Shown here: piece after piece, positions 9,269 through 16,065 of the stretch
Layout: each line of letters opens with the position of its first letter
Position numbering within the stretch: the stretch's first letter is position 1
Origin: CAKRHR01 sp964423195
GTDB taxonomy: Bacteria; Bacillota; Clostridia; Lachnospirales; Lachnospiraceae
Direction of reading: 5' to 3'
DNA: 45,418 nucleotides
Assembly (NCBI GenBank): GCA_964423195.1
Contig: CAYRDY010000006.1
Location: 1-45,418 of the forward strand
The notes under the pieces: generated by a model
What the model was told of the DNA's origin: nothing
The model's database searches: none
The model's input: only the letters and a program-made list of their open reading frames with translations
Translations under genes and position numbers: made by a program

Positions 9269-10117
9269 TTATTTCCTGTAATCGTAGAAACCTACGCCCG
9301 TCTTGCGGCCTAGCTTACCGCCGCGAACCATCTGACGAAGGAGTCTGGACGCCCTGTACTTGGAATCGCCCGTCTCCGCGAGAAACACGTCCATGATATG
9401 GAGGCAGGTGTCGAGGCCGATCAGGTCAGCCAGCGCCAGCGGCCCCATCGGATGATTGCAGCCGAGCTTCATGGCTTTGTCGATATCCTCGACAGAGGCG
9501 AGGCCCTCCTCAAGCACCATGATCGCCTCATTGATCATCGGGATAAGAATTCTGTTGACGACAAAGCCCGGACCCTCTTTCACTTCCACAGGGTCTTTGC
9601 CGATCTCCACGGACAGATCATAGACGGTCTTGAAAGTCTCGTCCGAGGTGTGGAGGCCTCTGATCACCTCGACCAGCTTCATCACGGTCGCAGGATTGAA
9701 GAAATGCATACCGATGAATCTGTCCGCCCTGTCCGTGGCCGCCGCGATCTGTGTGATCGCAATGGATGACGTATTCGTGGCAAAAATCGTCTCCGGCTTG
9801 CAGATGCCGTCCAGCTCCTTAAATACGGATTTCTTGATGTCAACGTTTTCTACAATCGCCTCAAGGACAAGGTCGACGTCCGCCGCGGCATTCATATCTG
9901 TGGTAAAGGAAATCTTTGAGAGGATGGCTTCTTTGCCCGCCTCGTCCATCTTTCCCTTGGAAACCAGTTTGTCAAGGCCCTTATTTAATTTGGCCTTCGC
10001 GGCGTCAAGAATCTCGTCATTGATATCTCTGAATATAACCTCGATCCCCTTCTTTGCCATCACCTGGCCGATGTCAAGCCCCATCTGGCCCGCGCCGACG
10101 ATAAATACTTTGTTCAT
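9269..10117 (-). CDS. hbd: 3-hydroxybutyryl-CoA dehydrogenase
   Basis: NAD(P)-dependent reduction of acetoacetyl-CoA to 3-hydroxybutyryl-CoA. The 282-residue length is the clostridial Hbd norm. The Rossmann fold begins KVFIVGAGQMGLDIGQV; ATNTSSIAITQIA and IGMHFFNPATVMKLVEVI hold the catalytic histidine (HFFNP) and the partner residues; the C-terminal domain includes NRILIPMINEA and HPMGPLALADLIGLD. I chose ATG 10115-10117 because a GAGGAGGAG site lies 7-8 bases upstream; a longer frame lacks support. It follows crt by 28 bases. Confidence 0.94.
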   Translation of the reverse strand: MNKVFIVGAGQMGLDIGQVMAKKGIEVIFRDINDEILDAAKAKLNKGLDKLVSKGKMDEAGKEAILSKISFTTDMNAAADVDLVLEAIVENVDIKKSVFKELDGICKPETIFATNTSSIAITQIAAATDRADRFIGMHFFNPATVMKLVEVIRGLHTSDETFKTVYDLSVEIGKDPVEVKEGPGFVVNRILIPMINEAIMVLEEGLASVEDIDKAMKLGCNHPMGPLALADLIGLDTCLHIMDVFLAETGDSKYRASRLLRQMVRGGKLGRKTGVGFYDYRK

Positions 10118-10145
10118 GCAAAATCTCCTCCTCAATCATTATTTT

Positions 10146-10922
10146 TTATTTATTGATAAAGTTTTTCTCTTTGCGCTTCTCAAGGAAAGCCGACATGCCC
10201 TCCACCTGGTCGTGGGTCTCGAAGCATCCGCCGAACAGCTTCTCCTCGATCACGATGGCCTCATCCATGCCGACCTGTAGGCCGTCGTTGATCGCCCTCT
10301 TGCAGCTGCGCACCGCGATCGGCGCGTTTTTGGCGATGCCGGCAGCCATCTTCTCTGCGGCTGGCATCAGCTCTTCCTGAGGGTAGACCGCATTGACAAG
10401 ACCGATCCTGTAGGCCTCGTCCGCCTTGATATTCCGAGCGGTATAGATGAGCTGTTTGGCCATGCCCGGACTCACCAGGCGCGCCAGCCTCTGCGTACCG
10501 CCAAAACCAGGGGTGATGCCAAGTCCTGTCTCCGGCTGGCCGAACACCGCATTGTCTGAGCAGAGGCGGATATCGCAGCTCATGGCAAGCTCGCAGCCGC
10601 CGCCCAGTGCAAAGCCGTTGACCGCGGCGATCACCGGAATCGGGAATGTCTCGATCTTGCGGAACACATCGTTGCCCTTCTTGCCGAAAGCCTCGCCCTC
10701 AGCCTTCGTCAGGGTACTCATCTCTCCGATGTCAGCGCCGGCCACAAACGACTTCTGTCCCGCGCCCGTGATGATCAGGCATCTGACGGTCTCAAGGTCG
10801 ACGGCATCCAGAGCCGCGTCCAGATCGGCGAGCACCTCGGAGTTGAGCGCGTTGAGCGCCTTCTCGCGGCTGATGGTGAGAATACCGACACCGCCTTTGA
10901 CTTCGTATAAAACGTTTGACAT
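10146..10922 (-). CDS. crt: 3-hydroxybutyryl-CoA dehydratase (crotonase)
   Basis: Dehydrates 3-hydroxybutyryl-CoA to crotonyl-CoA. Crotonase-fold protein of 258 residues with the oxyanion-hole segment AGADIGEM, the first catalytic glutamate in GGGCELAMSCD and the second in FGQPETGLGITPGFGGTQ. First gene of the butyryl-CoA operon: a promoter lies 44-72 bases upstream and a strong terminator of the preceding operon just beyond that. The ribosome binding site AAAGGA lies about 10 bases before the ATG at 10920-10922. No thiolase gene accompanies this operon in the window. Confidence 0.94.
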   Translation of the reverse strand: MSNVLYEVKGGVGILTISREKALNALNSEVLADLDAALDAVDLETVRCLIITGAGQKSFVAGADIGEMSTLTKAEGEAFGKKGNDVFRKIETFPIPVIAAVNGFALGGGCELAMSCDIRLCSDNAVFGQPETGLGITPGFGGTQRLARLVSPGMAKQLIYTARNIKADEAYRIGLVNAVYPQEELMPAAEKMAAGIAKNAPIAVRSCKRAINDGLQVGMDEAIVIEEKLFGGCFETHDQVEGMSAFLEKRKEKNFINK

Positions 10923-10965
10923 TTCTTTAACATCCTTTCGTTATTTATTTTTACCTCTCAGATTT

Positions 10966-10994
10966 ATTTTACCGCAAGACTGCACATAAGTAAA
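10966..10994 (-). promoter_or_regulatory. Sigma-A-type promoter of crt-hbd-bcd-etfBA
   Basis: On the minus strand TTTACT (10989-10994), a 17-base spacer, then TAAAAT (10966-10971). It lies between the upstream operon's terminator and crt, where an operon promoter is expected. Confidence 0.6.
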
Positions 10995-11027
10995 GTTTAT
11001 TTTTCTGAAAAAAATGCAGAATACAAC

Positions 11028-11066
11028 AAAAAAGAGTGCCGAAAAGTCTCATTCTTCTCAGCACTC
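11028..11066 (-). terminator. Rho-independent terminator of the phloroglucinol-type operon
   Basis: Arms 11034-11046 and 11054-11066 pair over 13 positions (two as G-U in the minus-strand RNA) with a 7-base loop, followed by TTTTTTG. It lies 14 bases past the stop of the zinc-ribbon gene and cleanly ends that operon. Confidence 0.88.
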
Positions 11067-11079
11067 ATTCATGACTTTG

Positions 11080-11268
11080 TTATTCAACTTCCTCATATTC
11101 GAGGTCATCCGGTGTCCGCGCGCCCTCCTTGACATATGTCCCCGCGGTCCGGCACGCCGGGCAGCGGCCGAAATCGTCGCCGAATTCTGTCATCAGGTCA
11201 AGCGCGTACTTAAACTGCTTGCCGCAGTTTGGGCACCGATAATAAAAGTATAGCGCGCCCCAAGTCAT
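11080..11268 (-). CDS. Small zinc-ribbon protein, unknown function
   Basis: A 62-residue protein with two CxxC pairs, CPNCGKQ near residue 12 and CPAC near residue 36, the pattern of a rubredoxin-like or zinc-ribbon knuckle, followed by an acidic tail. It is likely real: ATG at 11266-11268 has GGGAGC eight bases upstream, it begins 13 bases after the keto-acid cleavage enzyme stop, and an intrinsic terminator follows its stop. I do not recognise a named family. It might bind zinc as a regulator or a small partner of a pathway enzyme, or bind iron as an electron carrier; none of this is shown by the sequence. Confidence 0.65.
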   Translation of the reverse strand: MTWGALYFYYRCPNCGKQFKYALDLMTEFGDDFGRCPACRTAGTYVKEGARTPDDLEYEEVE

Positions 11269-11281
11269 ACGCAGACGCTCC

Positions 11282-12127
11282 CTATTTTTTCAGTCCGAGA
11301 ATCTCACGCGCCTCGTCCGGCGTAGCGACATCATTGCCGTACTCTCTGATGACACGCGCCGCCCGCTCGACAAACTGAGCGTTGCTGTCGGCGAGCTGTC
11401 CCTTCGCGTACATGACATTGTCCTCCATGCCGACACGGATATTGCCGCCGAGCGCGACCGCGCCGTAGAGCATCTCCATGGCGCTGTGGCCAACGCCAAA
11501 GCATGACCATGTGGAACCAGGGCACAGAGCCTCCATCGTCTCTTTCATGAAGACGAGGTTCTTCATGGAACCTGGAATGCCGTTTGCGCAGCCCATGCAG
11601 AACTGGAAGTGAAGCGGCGCTTTGAGCACGCCCTTCTTCAAGTAATACGCGGCATTGGCGATCATGCCCGGATCGAAGGCCTCGATCTCAGGTTTGGTAT
11701 TTGTCTCCTGGAACAGAAGTCCGCACATCTCAAGGAATTTCGGGGAGTTGATGAAGAGGCCGCTGTTGAGCCAGTTCATGGAACCGCAGTCATAGGAAGC
11801 CATCTCCGGCTTTAACAGCTTGATATGCGCGACGCGGATATCGTCATCCGCATGGATGTCGCCTGATGTGGTCAGATTCAGGATGATATCGCAATCCGGA
11901 TATTTGGTCTTGATCAGATTGACGGTCTCGACAAATTTTTCGGTACTCATGGTGCCGTTGCCCTCGTCATCCCTCATATGGAGATGAGCGATCGCCGCGC
12001 CGGCTTTCCAGCACGCATAGACATCATCCGCGATCTCCTGCGGGGTCATAGGTACGTTCGGATTGTTCTCTTTTTTCGGCCATGCGCCTGTCACGGCCGC
12101 TGTGATAATCGTTTTCTTCTTTGCCAT
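11282..12127 (-). CDS. Beta-keto acid cleavage enzyme (BKACE/DUF849), probable triacetate:acetyl-CoA lyase
   Basis: Zinc-dependent enzyme of the 3-keto-5-aminohexanoate cleavage (Kce) family: it transfers an acetyl unit between a beta-keto acid and acetyl-CoA, giving acetoacetate plus a new acyl-CoA. The 281-residue protein has the family's TAAVTGAW start, metal ligands in IAHLHMRD (His 48, His 50), LNLTTSGD, FCMGCANGIPG and a GMEDN segment with the third, glutamate ligand. Next to the SDR, cyclase and dehydrogenase genes, the best guess is cleavage of 3,5-dioxohexanoate (triacetate) to acetoacetate plus acetoacetyl-CoA, as in anaerobic phloroglucinol breakdown. The start ATG 12125-12127 has an AGGAGA/AAAGGAA purine stretch upstream. 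Family is firm, substrate inferred. Confidence 0.82.
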   Translation of the reverse strand: MAKKKTIITAAVTGAWPKKENNPNVPMTPQEIADDVYACWKAGAAIAHLHMRDDEGNGTMSTEKFVETVNLIKTKYPDCDIILNLTTSGDIHADDDIRVAHIKLLKPEMASYDCGSMNWLNSGLFINSPKFLEMCGLLFQETNTKPEIEAFDPGMIANAAYYLKKGVLKAPLHFQFCMGCANGIPGSMKNLVFMKETMEALCPGSTWSCFGVGHSAMEMLYGAVALGGNIRVGMEDNVMYAKGQLADSNAQFVERAARVIREYGNDVATPDEAREILGLKK

Positions 12128-12152
12128 TTCCTTTGATCTCCTATACTCATAA

Positions 12153-12182
12153 ATCCAGACGGAACTCGCGCTCCGTCTGGAT
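12153..12182 (-). other. Perfect stem-loop between DPGH-type and BKACE genes
   Basis: An 11-base-pair perfect inverted repeat, 12153-12163 and 12172-12182, with an 8-base loop, fills most of the 67-base intergenic gap. No T-run follows on the minus strand, so it is more likely an RNA processing or stability signal than a terminator. Confidence 0.65.
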
Positions 12183-12194
12183 AATGTCGTAATC

Positions 12195-13169
12195 TCAGCG
12201 ATTCGTGAAACCGTAGTTGTCGCGATCCTGGCAGCCCGTGCCGCAGTACAGATATGTCCTGTCCGGAACATCGTTCAGATCATCTTCGTCGATCTCTGCC
12301 ACGCAGCGGGCCATCGAGCCGTCGCCCATGTACCATCTGAGCGGGAAGCAATAGAATCTGAAGCGCTTGCCGGAAACTTTGTCAAGGTCGCCGCCAAGAT
12401 TCTCAACACCGACAATACCATGGCCAAGCATCATCTTGTGACAAGGCTCCCAGGTGCCCCAGCAGCCGATCGCTTCGAGATCGCCATACTTCTTGTCATA
12501 CGCCTCTTTGCCGTGGATCCTGATATACTCTTCCTTATCAAACTCAGCATAGGCCTCCTCGCCGAAAAGCTCTTTGTATTCTTCGGTGATCGGTCTGCCT
12601 GACGCGCCGAGAAGGTTCATACGGGTCATGCCATTGTTGCCCATGGCGGTGTGAAGCGGATGATCCAGAGCCTGCATATCCATGGCCACACATTTGACCT
12701 TGTGCTCAACAAACCAACGGCCGGCCTCTACGCCTGTGCCGCATGAATAATGATAGTATTCCTTGGAATCGTCGAATTTGCGGTGCATTCCTGTGTTCAG
12801 GCATACAACCATGCCCTCAAGCTCCGCAGGATCGATGCCGGCCTTTGCGCATGCCGCATCCAGATGTTTCCCTGTGATCAGACCCCATCTCTCAATCTCG
12901 ATTTCGAGGCAGATCGCGTCGCCGGTATAAGCGTCCACAGGCATCTCATGCGTATAACGCGCTCTCCTGCCGTCGAATTCTCTCTCCATCACGTGGCGAG
13001 GTGCGTCGCAGTGCGTGCCGGTATGCATGGTGCAGCCGACATACTGAGTCAGGACGCCGCCCTTGGCCATCGAGTGCTTGCTGTCGATCACCGGCTTGTC
13101 AAAATATGGCCAGCGAGGAATCTCAGCGCTAAAAGGATGTGTCAGATCAACAAAAACTTTCTTTCCCAT
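12195..13169 (-). CDS. Cyclase-family metal hydrolase, probable dihydrophloroglucinol cyclohydrolase
   Basis: Belongs to the cyclase family of metal-dependent hydrolases (relatives include kynurenine formamidase). The signature HxGTHxDxPxH is exact at residues 49-59 (HTGTHCDAPRH), giving metal ligands and catalytic histidine; ALDHPLH in the middle is a further family segment. At 324 residues it is longer than formamidases (about 210), with an insertion around residues 195-260. In this operon the likely reaction is hydrolytic ring opening of dihydrophloroglucinol to 3-hydroxy-5-oxohexanoate. ATG 13167-13169 has GGAGG nine bases upstream. Family is well supported; the specific substrate rests on its neighbours (SDR, dehydrogenase, BKACE) and my recollection that this pathway uses such an enzyme. 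Confidence 0.78.
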   Translation of the reverse strand: MGKKVFVDLTHPFSAEIPRWPYFDKPVIDSKHSMAKGGVLTQYVGCTMHTGTHCDAPRHVMEREFDGRRARYTHEMPVDAYTGDAICLEIEIERWGLITGKHLDAACAKAGIDPAELEGMVVCLNTGMHRKFDDSKEYYHYSCGTGVEAGRWFVEHKVKCVAMDMQALDHPLHTAMGNNGMTRMNLLGASGRPITEEYKELFGEEAYAEFDKEEYIRIHGKEAYDKKYGDLEAIGCWGTWEPCHKMMLGHGIVGVENLGGDLDKVSGKRFRFYCFPLRWYMGDGSMARCVAEIDEDDLNDVPDRTYLYCGTGCQDRDNYGFTNR

Positions 13170-13218
13170 TTCAATCTACCTCCTAAGATTAAATAAAACA
13201 TAAATGAATGCCCGCGCA

Positions 13219-13325
13219 AAACAGGCGTTTGCCGCAGAGCATTTGAAACCTGTTTGGCTTTGATCTGCCACGGGGCAATAGAAACTTGCCCCGCATGGAT
13301 TTGCCGCGCGGCACTGAAATCTGCC
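13219..13325 (-). repeat. Cluster of three stem-loops between dehydrogenase and cyclase genes
   Basis: The 162-base gap holds three inverted repeats: 13219-13225/13249-13255 (AAACAGG with CCTGTTT), 13271-13278/13286-13293 (CGGGGCAA with TTGCCCCG, 7-base loop) and 13310-13325 (GGCA...TGCC). Read on the minus strand each carries TTTC in or next to its loop, which suggests related units. No T-runs follow. Confidence 0.55.
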
Positions 13326-13331
13326 TGACGA

Positions 13332-14279
13332 TTATTTGCCGTAAAGCATCTTGATCAGATATTCGTTGAGACCGCTGTTGATCTGCGCGATCTCCTCATC
13401 CGTATACTTCATGAAACCCTCGCGGACGCCGTCCACCGGTTCCGCGCGGAAGCCCATCTTGCCCTCCTCAAGCATCTGGGCGAGCAGCGGTGAAGCGTCA
13501 TGCCTGTCCTCAAGATCCTTGAGCACATAGCTGTGAATATTGTATGTGAGCTGCGTGCCGACCATGTCTGAATTGACCAACGGCGGCAGGTACGGCAGCC
13601 TCAGGCCGAAGCTATACTTGCAGGCATCATCGACCGTCTTTGCGTCCGCGATACCGCGCTCGACGATGGAAATGGCCTCACGCCATAGTGCGTGCTGCAT
13701 TCTGTTAGCGATAAAGCCAGGGACATCCTTCTTGCAGAGCACCGGCTTTTTGCCCGCCTTCGTGAGAATATCCATCACCGTGTCGGCCACCTCGTCCGTG
13801 GTGTCCGGCGTCTTGACGACCTCGACCAGCGGGATCAAAAATGCCGGATTCCAGAAATGCGTGCCGCACAGTCTCTCTTTGTGGACGCACTTGGAAGCGA
13901 TCTCTGTCGGGCTCATCACGGATGTGTTGGTGCAGAAAATCGTATCCACAGAGACGATCTCCTCCAGCTGGGCAAACAGGTTCTGCTTCAGCTCCATATC
14001 CTCAAGCACGCACTCGACGACAAGTTCTGCGCTCGCCACGCCCTCGCTGTGGATATCCTGCGTAAAGCTGATCTTTGAGACAATGGCGTCGACATCCGCC
14101 TCCGTCACGATGCCTTTCTCGACCAGCAGCTTCATATTGCCGCGCACTTTCGCCTCGATATCCACCGGGTAAACGTCATAGACGCAAACCTCAACTCCGT
14201 CGAGGCCGGCAAGGATCTGGGCGATCGCGCTACCCATCATGCCGCCGCCGCACACTAAGAATTTCTTGATCTCTCTCAT
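13332..14279 (-). CDS. 3-hydroxyacyl-CoA dehydrogenase family, probable 3-hydroxy-5-oxohexanoate dehydrogenase
   Basis: A 315-residue NAD(P)-dependent dehydrogenase related to hbd but clearly different. The Rossmann motif is LVCGGGMMGSAIAQ at the N-terminus; FCTNTSVMSPTEIA and CGTHFWNPAFLIPLVEVV contain the catalytic histidine with the variant HFWNP instead of HFFNP; VPGFIANRMQHALWREA begins the C-terminal domain. A second hydroxyacyl dehydrogenase distinct from the butyrate-operon Hbd suggests a different substrate; in a phloroglucinol pathway it would oxidise 3-hydroxy-5-oxohexanoate to the 3,5-dioxo acid. Carnitine or L-gulonate type dehydrogenases are alternatives in the same superfamily. 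AAGGAGA precedes the ATG at 14277-14279. Confidence 0.78.
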   Translation of the reverse strand: MREIKKFLVCGGGMMGSAIAQILAGLDGVEVCVYDVYPVDIEAKVRGNMKLLVEKGIVTEADVDAIVSKISFTQDIHSEGVASAELVVECVLEDMELKQNLFAQLEEIVSVDTIFCTNTSVMSPTEIASKCVHKERLCGTHFWNPAFLIPLVEVVKTPDTTDEVADTVMDILTKAGKKPVLCKKDVPGFIANRMQHALWREAISIVERGIADAKTVDDACKYSFGLRLPYLPPLVNSDMVGTQLTYNIHSYVLKDLEDRHDASPLLAQMLEEGKMGFRAEPVDGVREGFMKYTDEEIAQINSGLNEYLIKMLYGK

Positions 14280-14303
14280 CTTTGTTCTCCTTGATTTTTA
14301 AGA

Positions 14304-14336
14304 CGGCGTGCCGGAGCGCCCCGCGCCCGGCCGCCG
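14304..14336 (-). other. GC-rich stem-loop between SDR and dehydrogenase genes
   Basis: CGGCG at one end and CGCCG at the other enclose an inner CCGG/CCGG and GCGC/GCGC pairing with a GGG loop and small bulges. The minus strand has no T-run directly after it. Confidence 0.45.
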
Positions 14337-14370
14337 AAAAATGCTCAACCGAACTGTCGCGATTTCCAGA

Positions 14371-15165
14371 TTAGCAGGTCAGATAACCGCCGCTGCAGTC
14401 ATAGTTGCCGCCTGTCATGAAGTTGGAAGCATCCGATGAGAGGAACAGCGCGAAACCTACGAAATCATCCGGCTCAGCCAGACGACCGATCGGCTCACGT
14501 TTTAAGAAGTTCTGATATACGGCTGATTCCGGATCAAACATCCACTCGGTCAGTTCGCTGCGGAACACAGTCGGGCAGATGGAGTTGACATTGATGCCAT
14601 ATTTCGCGGTGAGATCGCAGGCCATACTGGAAACCATCAGGTCAGCGCCGCCCTTGGACGTACAATAACCTGTGTAACCTGCCATGCCGCGCTTCGAGCG
14701 CTGGGATGTGACGACAACCATCTTGCCGCCCTTGCCCTGATCCACCATCTGATGAGCCACATATTTGCAGACAATGTAGACGGATTTGCAGTCGGCATCC
14801 ATGATATACTGCCAGTCAGCGACAGACTGATCGAGGATATTCTGAGCCTTGTTGTAGCCATGACAGATAGCCAGGATATTGATCTCGCCGTATTTCTCAA
14901 CGGTCGCCTTGATGAGCGCCTGAACATCCTCTTCCTTGGCAGGATCCGCGACAAAATATGCGCAGTCGATATCCTCGGCCTTGAACTCATCCTCAAGCTC
15001 CTGCAGCTTCTTCGCATTGCGGCCGGTCATCATGACCTTCGCGCCTTTGTAGCCATAAGCCTTGGCAAGCACTTTGCCCAGCGCGCCCGTCGCGCCTGTC
15101 ACAAGGGCAACTTTGCCCTCCACAGAAAACATGTTGTCAACGAAATCCTTTTTTAATGGAACCAT
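14371..15165 (-). CDS. Short-chain dehydrogenase/reductase, probable phloroglucinol reductase
   Basis: Classical SDR of 264 residues: cofactor motif TGATGALG near residue 23, an MMTGRN segment after the second strand whose arginine would suit NADPH, and the catalytic Ser...YxxxK set in VTSQRSKRGMAGY and YCTSKGG. Known phloroglucinol reductases are SDRs related to polyhydroxynaphthalene reductases; together with the downstream cyclase, hydroxyacyl dehydrogenase and BKACE genes, reduction of phloroglucinol to dihydrophloroglucinol is the best reading. The start ATG 15163-15165 has AAGGAGGAG eight bases upstream. As SDRs are functionally very diverse, the assignment depends on the operon. Confidence 0.77.
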   Translation of the reverse strand: MVPLKKDFVDNMFSVEGKVALVTGATGALGKVLAKAYGYKGAKVMMTGRNAKKLQELEDEFKAEDIDCAYFVADPAKEEDVQALIKATVEKYGEINILAICHGYNKAQNILDQSVADWQYIMDADCKSVYIVCKYVAHQMVDQGKGGKMVVVTSQRSKRGMAGYTGYCTSKGGADLMVSSMACDLTAKYGINVNSICPTVFRSELTEWMFDPESAVYQNFLKREPIGRLAEPDDFVGFALFLSSDASNFMTGGNYDCSGGYLTC

Positions 15166-15214
15166 TTGAAACTCCTCCTTCTATGAAAATAAAAAATTGA
15201 TTACTCAGTGATGC

Positions 15215-15234
15215 AAAAAACCGTCCAACCGGTT
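15215..15234 (-). terminator. Weak terminator-like hairpin between cupin and SDR genes
   Basis: On the minus strand AACCG-GTTGGA-CGGTT (15219-15234) is followed by TTTT. The 5-bp stem is short, so it could cause partial termination and lower expression of downstream genes relative to the cupin, or be chance. Confidence 0.35.
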
Positions 15235-15302
15235 CTTTGTGACCCTCTTGCGCCCGCCATAGGGCTTGTCCACGCAATCAGGCCGCAATAACAATCGTAT
15301 GA

Positions 15303-15650
15303 TCATCCCGGATAATTGATGATCACCAGCATCCTCGCAGGTTTGCGTGATTTATTCTCAAGATAGCGGCCTTCGTTCGGAGGGAAGGAAATGCACTCAT
15401 CCTGATGGATCACATATTCATTACCCGCATCGTCCGTAACAGTCATCTCGCCCTCAATCACATAGTACACTTTTTCAAGCGGATTGTCATTGTAAGCGTA
15501 ATCGGCGCCGCCGCCCGGAAGGAAGATACTCTGACCGATCCAGAACTTCTCTGCGCCCGTCTCATCTTTGCCATGGAAGCGCATGCATGTGCAGCCGTGA
15601 TGTCCCGGCGGATTGTAAACTGTTGCCGTTTCGATTGTCATTTTCTTCAT
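15303..15650 (-). CDS. Single-domain cupin protein
   Basis: A 115-residue protein with one cupin beta-barrel. Motif 1 can be seen around GGADYAYNDNPLEKVYYVIEGEM, although its first metal ligands are weak (only tyrosine, asparagine and glutamate in place of the usual HxH), and motif 2 around DECISFPPNEGRY also lacks the usual histidine. Metal binding is therefore doubtful or unusual. It is the promoter-proximal gene of the phloroglucinol-type operon, with AGAGGAG upstream of the ATG at 15648-15650. Possible roles are an isomerase or tautomerase, a decarboxylase of a phenolic acid such as 2,4,6-trihydroxybenzoate, or a ligand sensor; sequence alone does not decide. Confidence 0.8.
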   Translation of the reverse strand: MKKMTIETATVYNPPGHHGCTCMRFHGKDETGAEKFWIGQSIFLPGGGADYAYNDNPLEKVYYVIEGEMTVTDDAGNEYVIHQDECISFPPNEGRYLENKSRKPARMLVIINYPG

Positions 15651-15706
15651 GTTGTCTTCTCCTCTTTCTTCTTGATTTTACTCGCTTAAATGCCCATCGC
15701 TATCAC

Positions 15707-15737
15707 TTTTGCCAACGGCCTGTCGACAGCGGCAAAA
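15707..15737 (-). promoter_or_regulatory. Inverted repeat in the operon leader
   Basis: TTTTGCC (15707-15713) pairs with GGCAAAA (15731-15737), and the loop contains the perfect palindrome CTGTCGACAG (15720-15729). It lies about 70-100 bases downstream of the predicted start of transcription and 57 bases before the cupin start, a position suited to an operator or leader RNA structure. No regulator gene is adjacent. Confidence 0.45.
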
Positions 15738-15805
15738 ACCGTCATCATTAATGCCGAGCCAGAACCCGCAAAATTTAACGGCATATGAGCGTTTACGATG
15801 CTTTT

Positions 15806-15834
15806 ATTATATAATATTTTACAGGTTTGTGCAA
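15806..15834 (-). promoter_or_regulatory. Sigma-A-type promoter of the phloroglucinol-type operon
   Basis: On the minus strand TTGCAC (15829-15834), 17-base spacer, TATAAT (15806-15811). This near-consensus promoter lies 156 bases upstream of the cupin start and is the only strong candidate in the 415-base gap between the cupin and moeA genes. Confidence 0.78.
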
Positions 15835-16000
15835 TAATTTCAGTAGACGAAACCGCCGCCGACCGGCTATTCCAATACGAACGCTAAACGCCCAAAATCC
15901 TTGAAAATACTGGATTTTTCGCAATTTGATATGGCAATGCCATTTGCAAGGCAGGAAAAAAATCAGCATTTTTGCCAATCGTTCTTCCTTTTTTTTGACA

Positions 16001-16041
16001 GATTCCACAATAAAAAAACGGGTGCGTTTTTTGTCGGAATC
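16001..16041 (-). terminator. Stem-loop downstream of moeA, possible terminator
   Basis: GATTCC (16001-16006) pairs with GGAATC (16036-16041); inside, an A-rich arm ending ACG pairs with a CGTTTTT arm around a 4-base loop. It lies 25 bases after the moeA stop. The T-run is inside the stem, so termination strength is uncertain. The rest of 15835-16000 shows nothing I can support; a 71-codon frame there lacks features of a gene. Confidence 0.55.
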
Positions 16042-16065
16042 GATATCTAGAGGGCAAGGCAGCGC

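Noticed and set aside
15793..16008. A 71-codon minus-strand reading frame upstream of the cupin operon
   Set aside because: It overlaps the strong promoter, lacks a ribosome binding site and family similarity, and has a basic, low-information composition.
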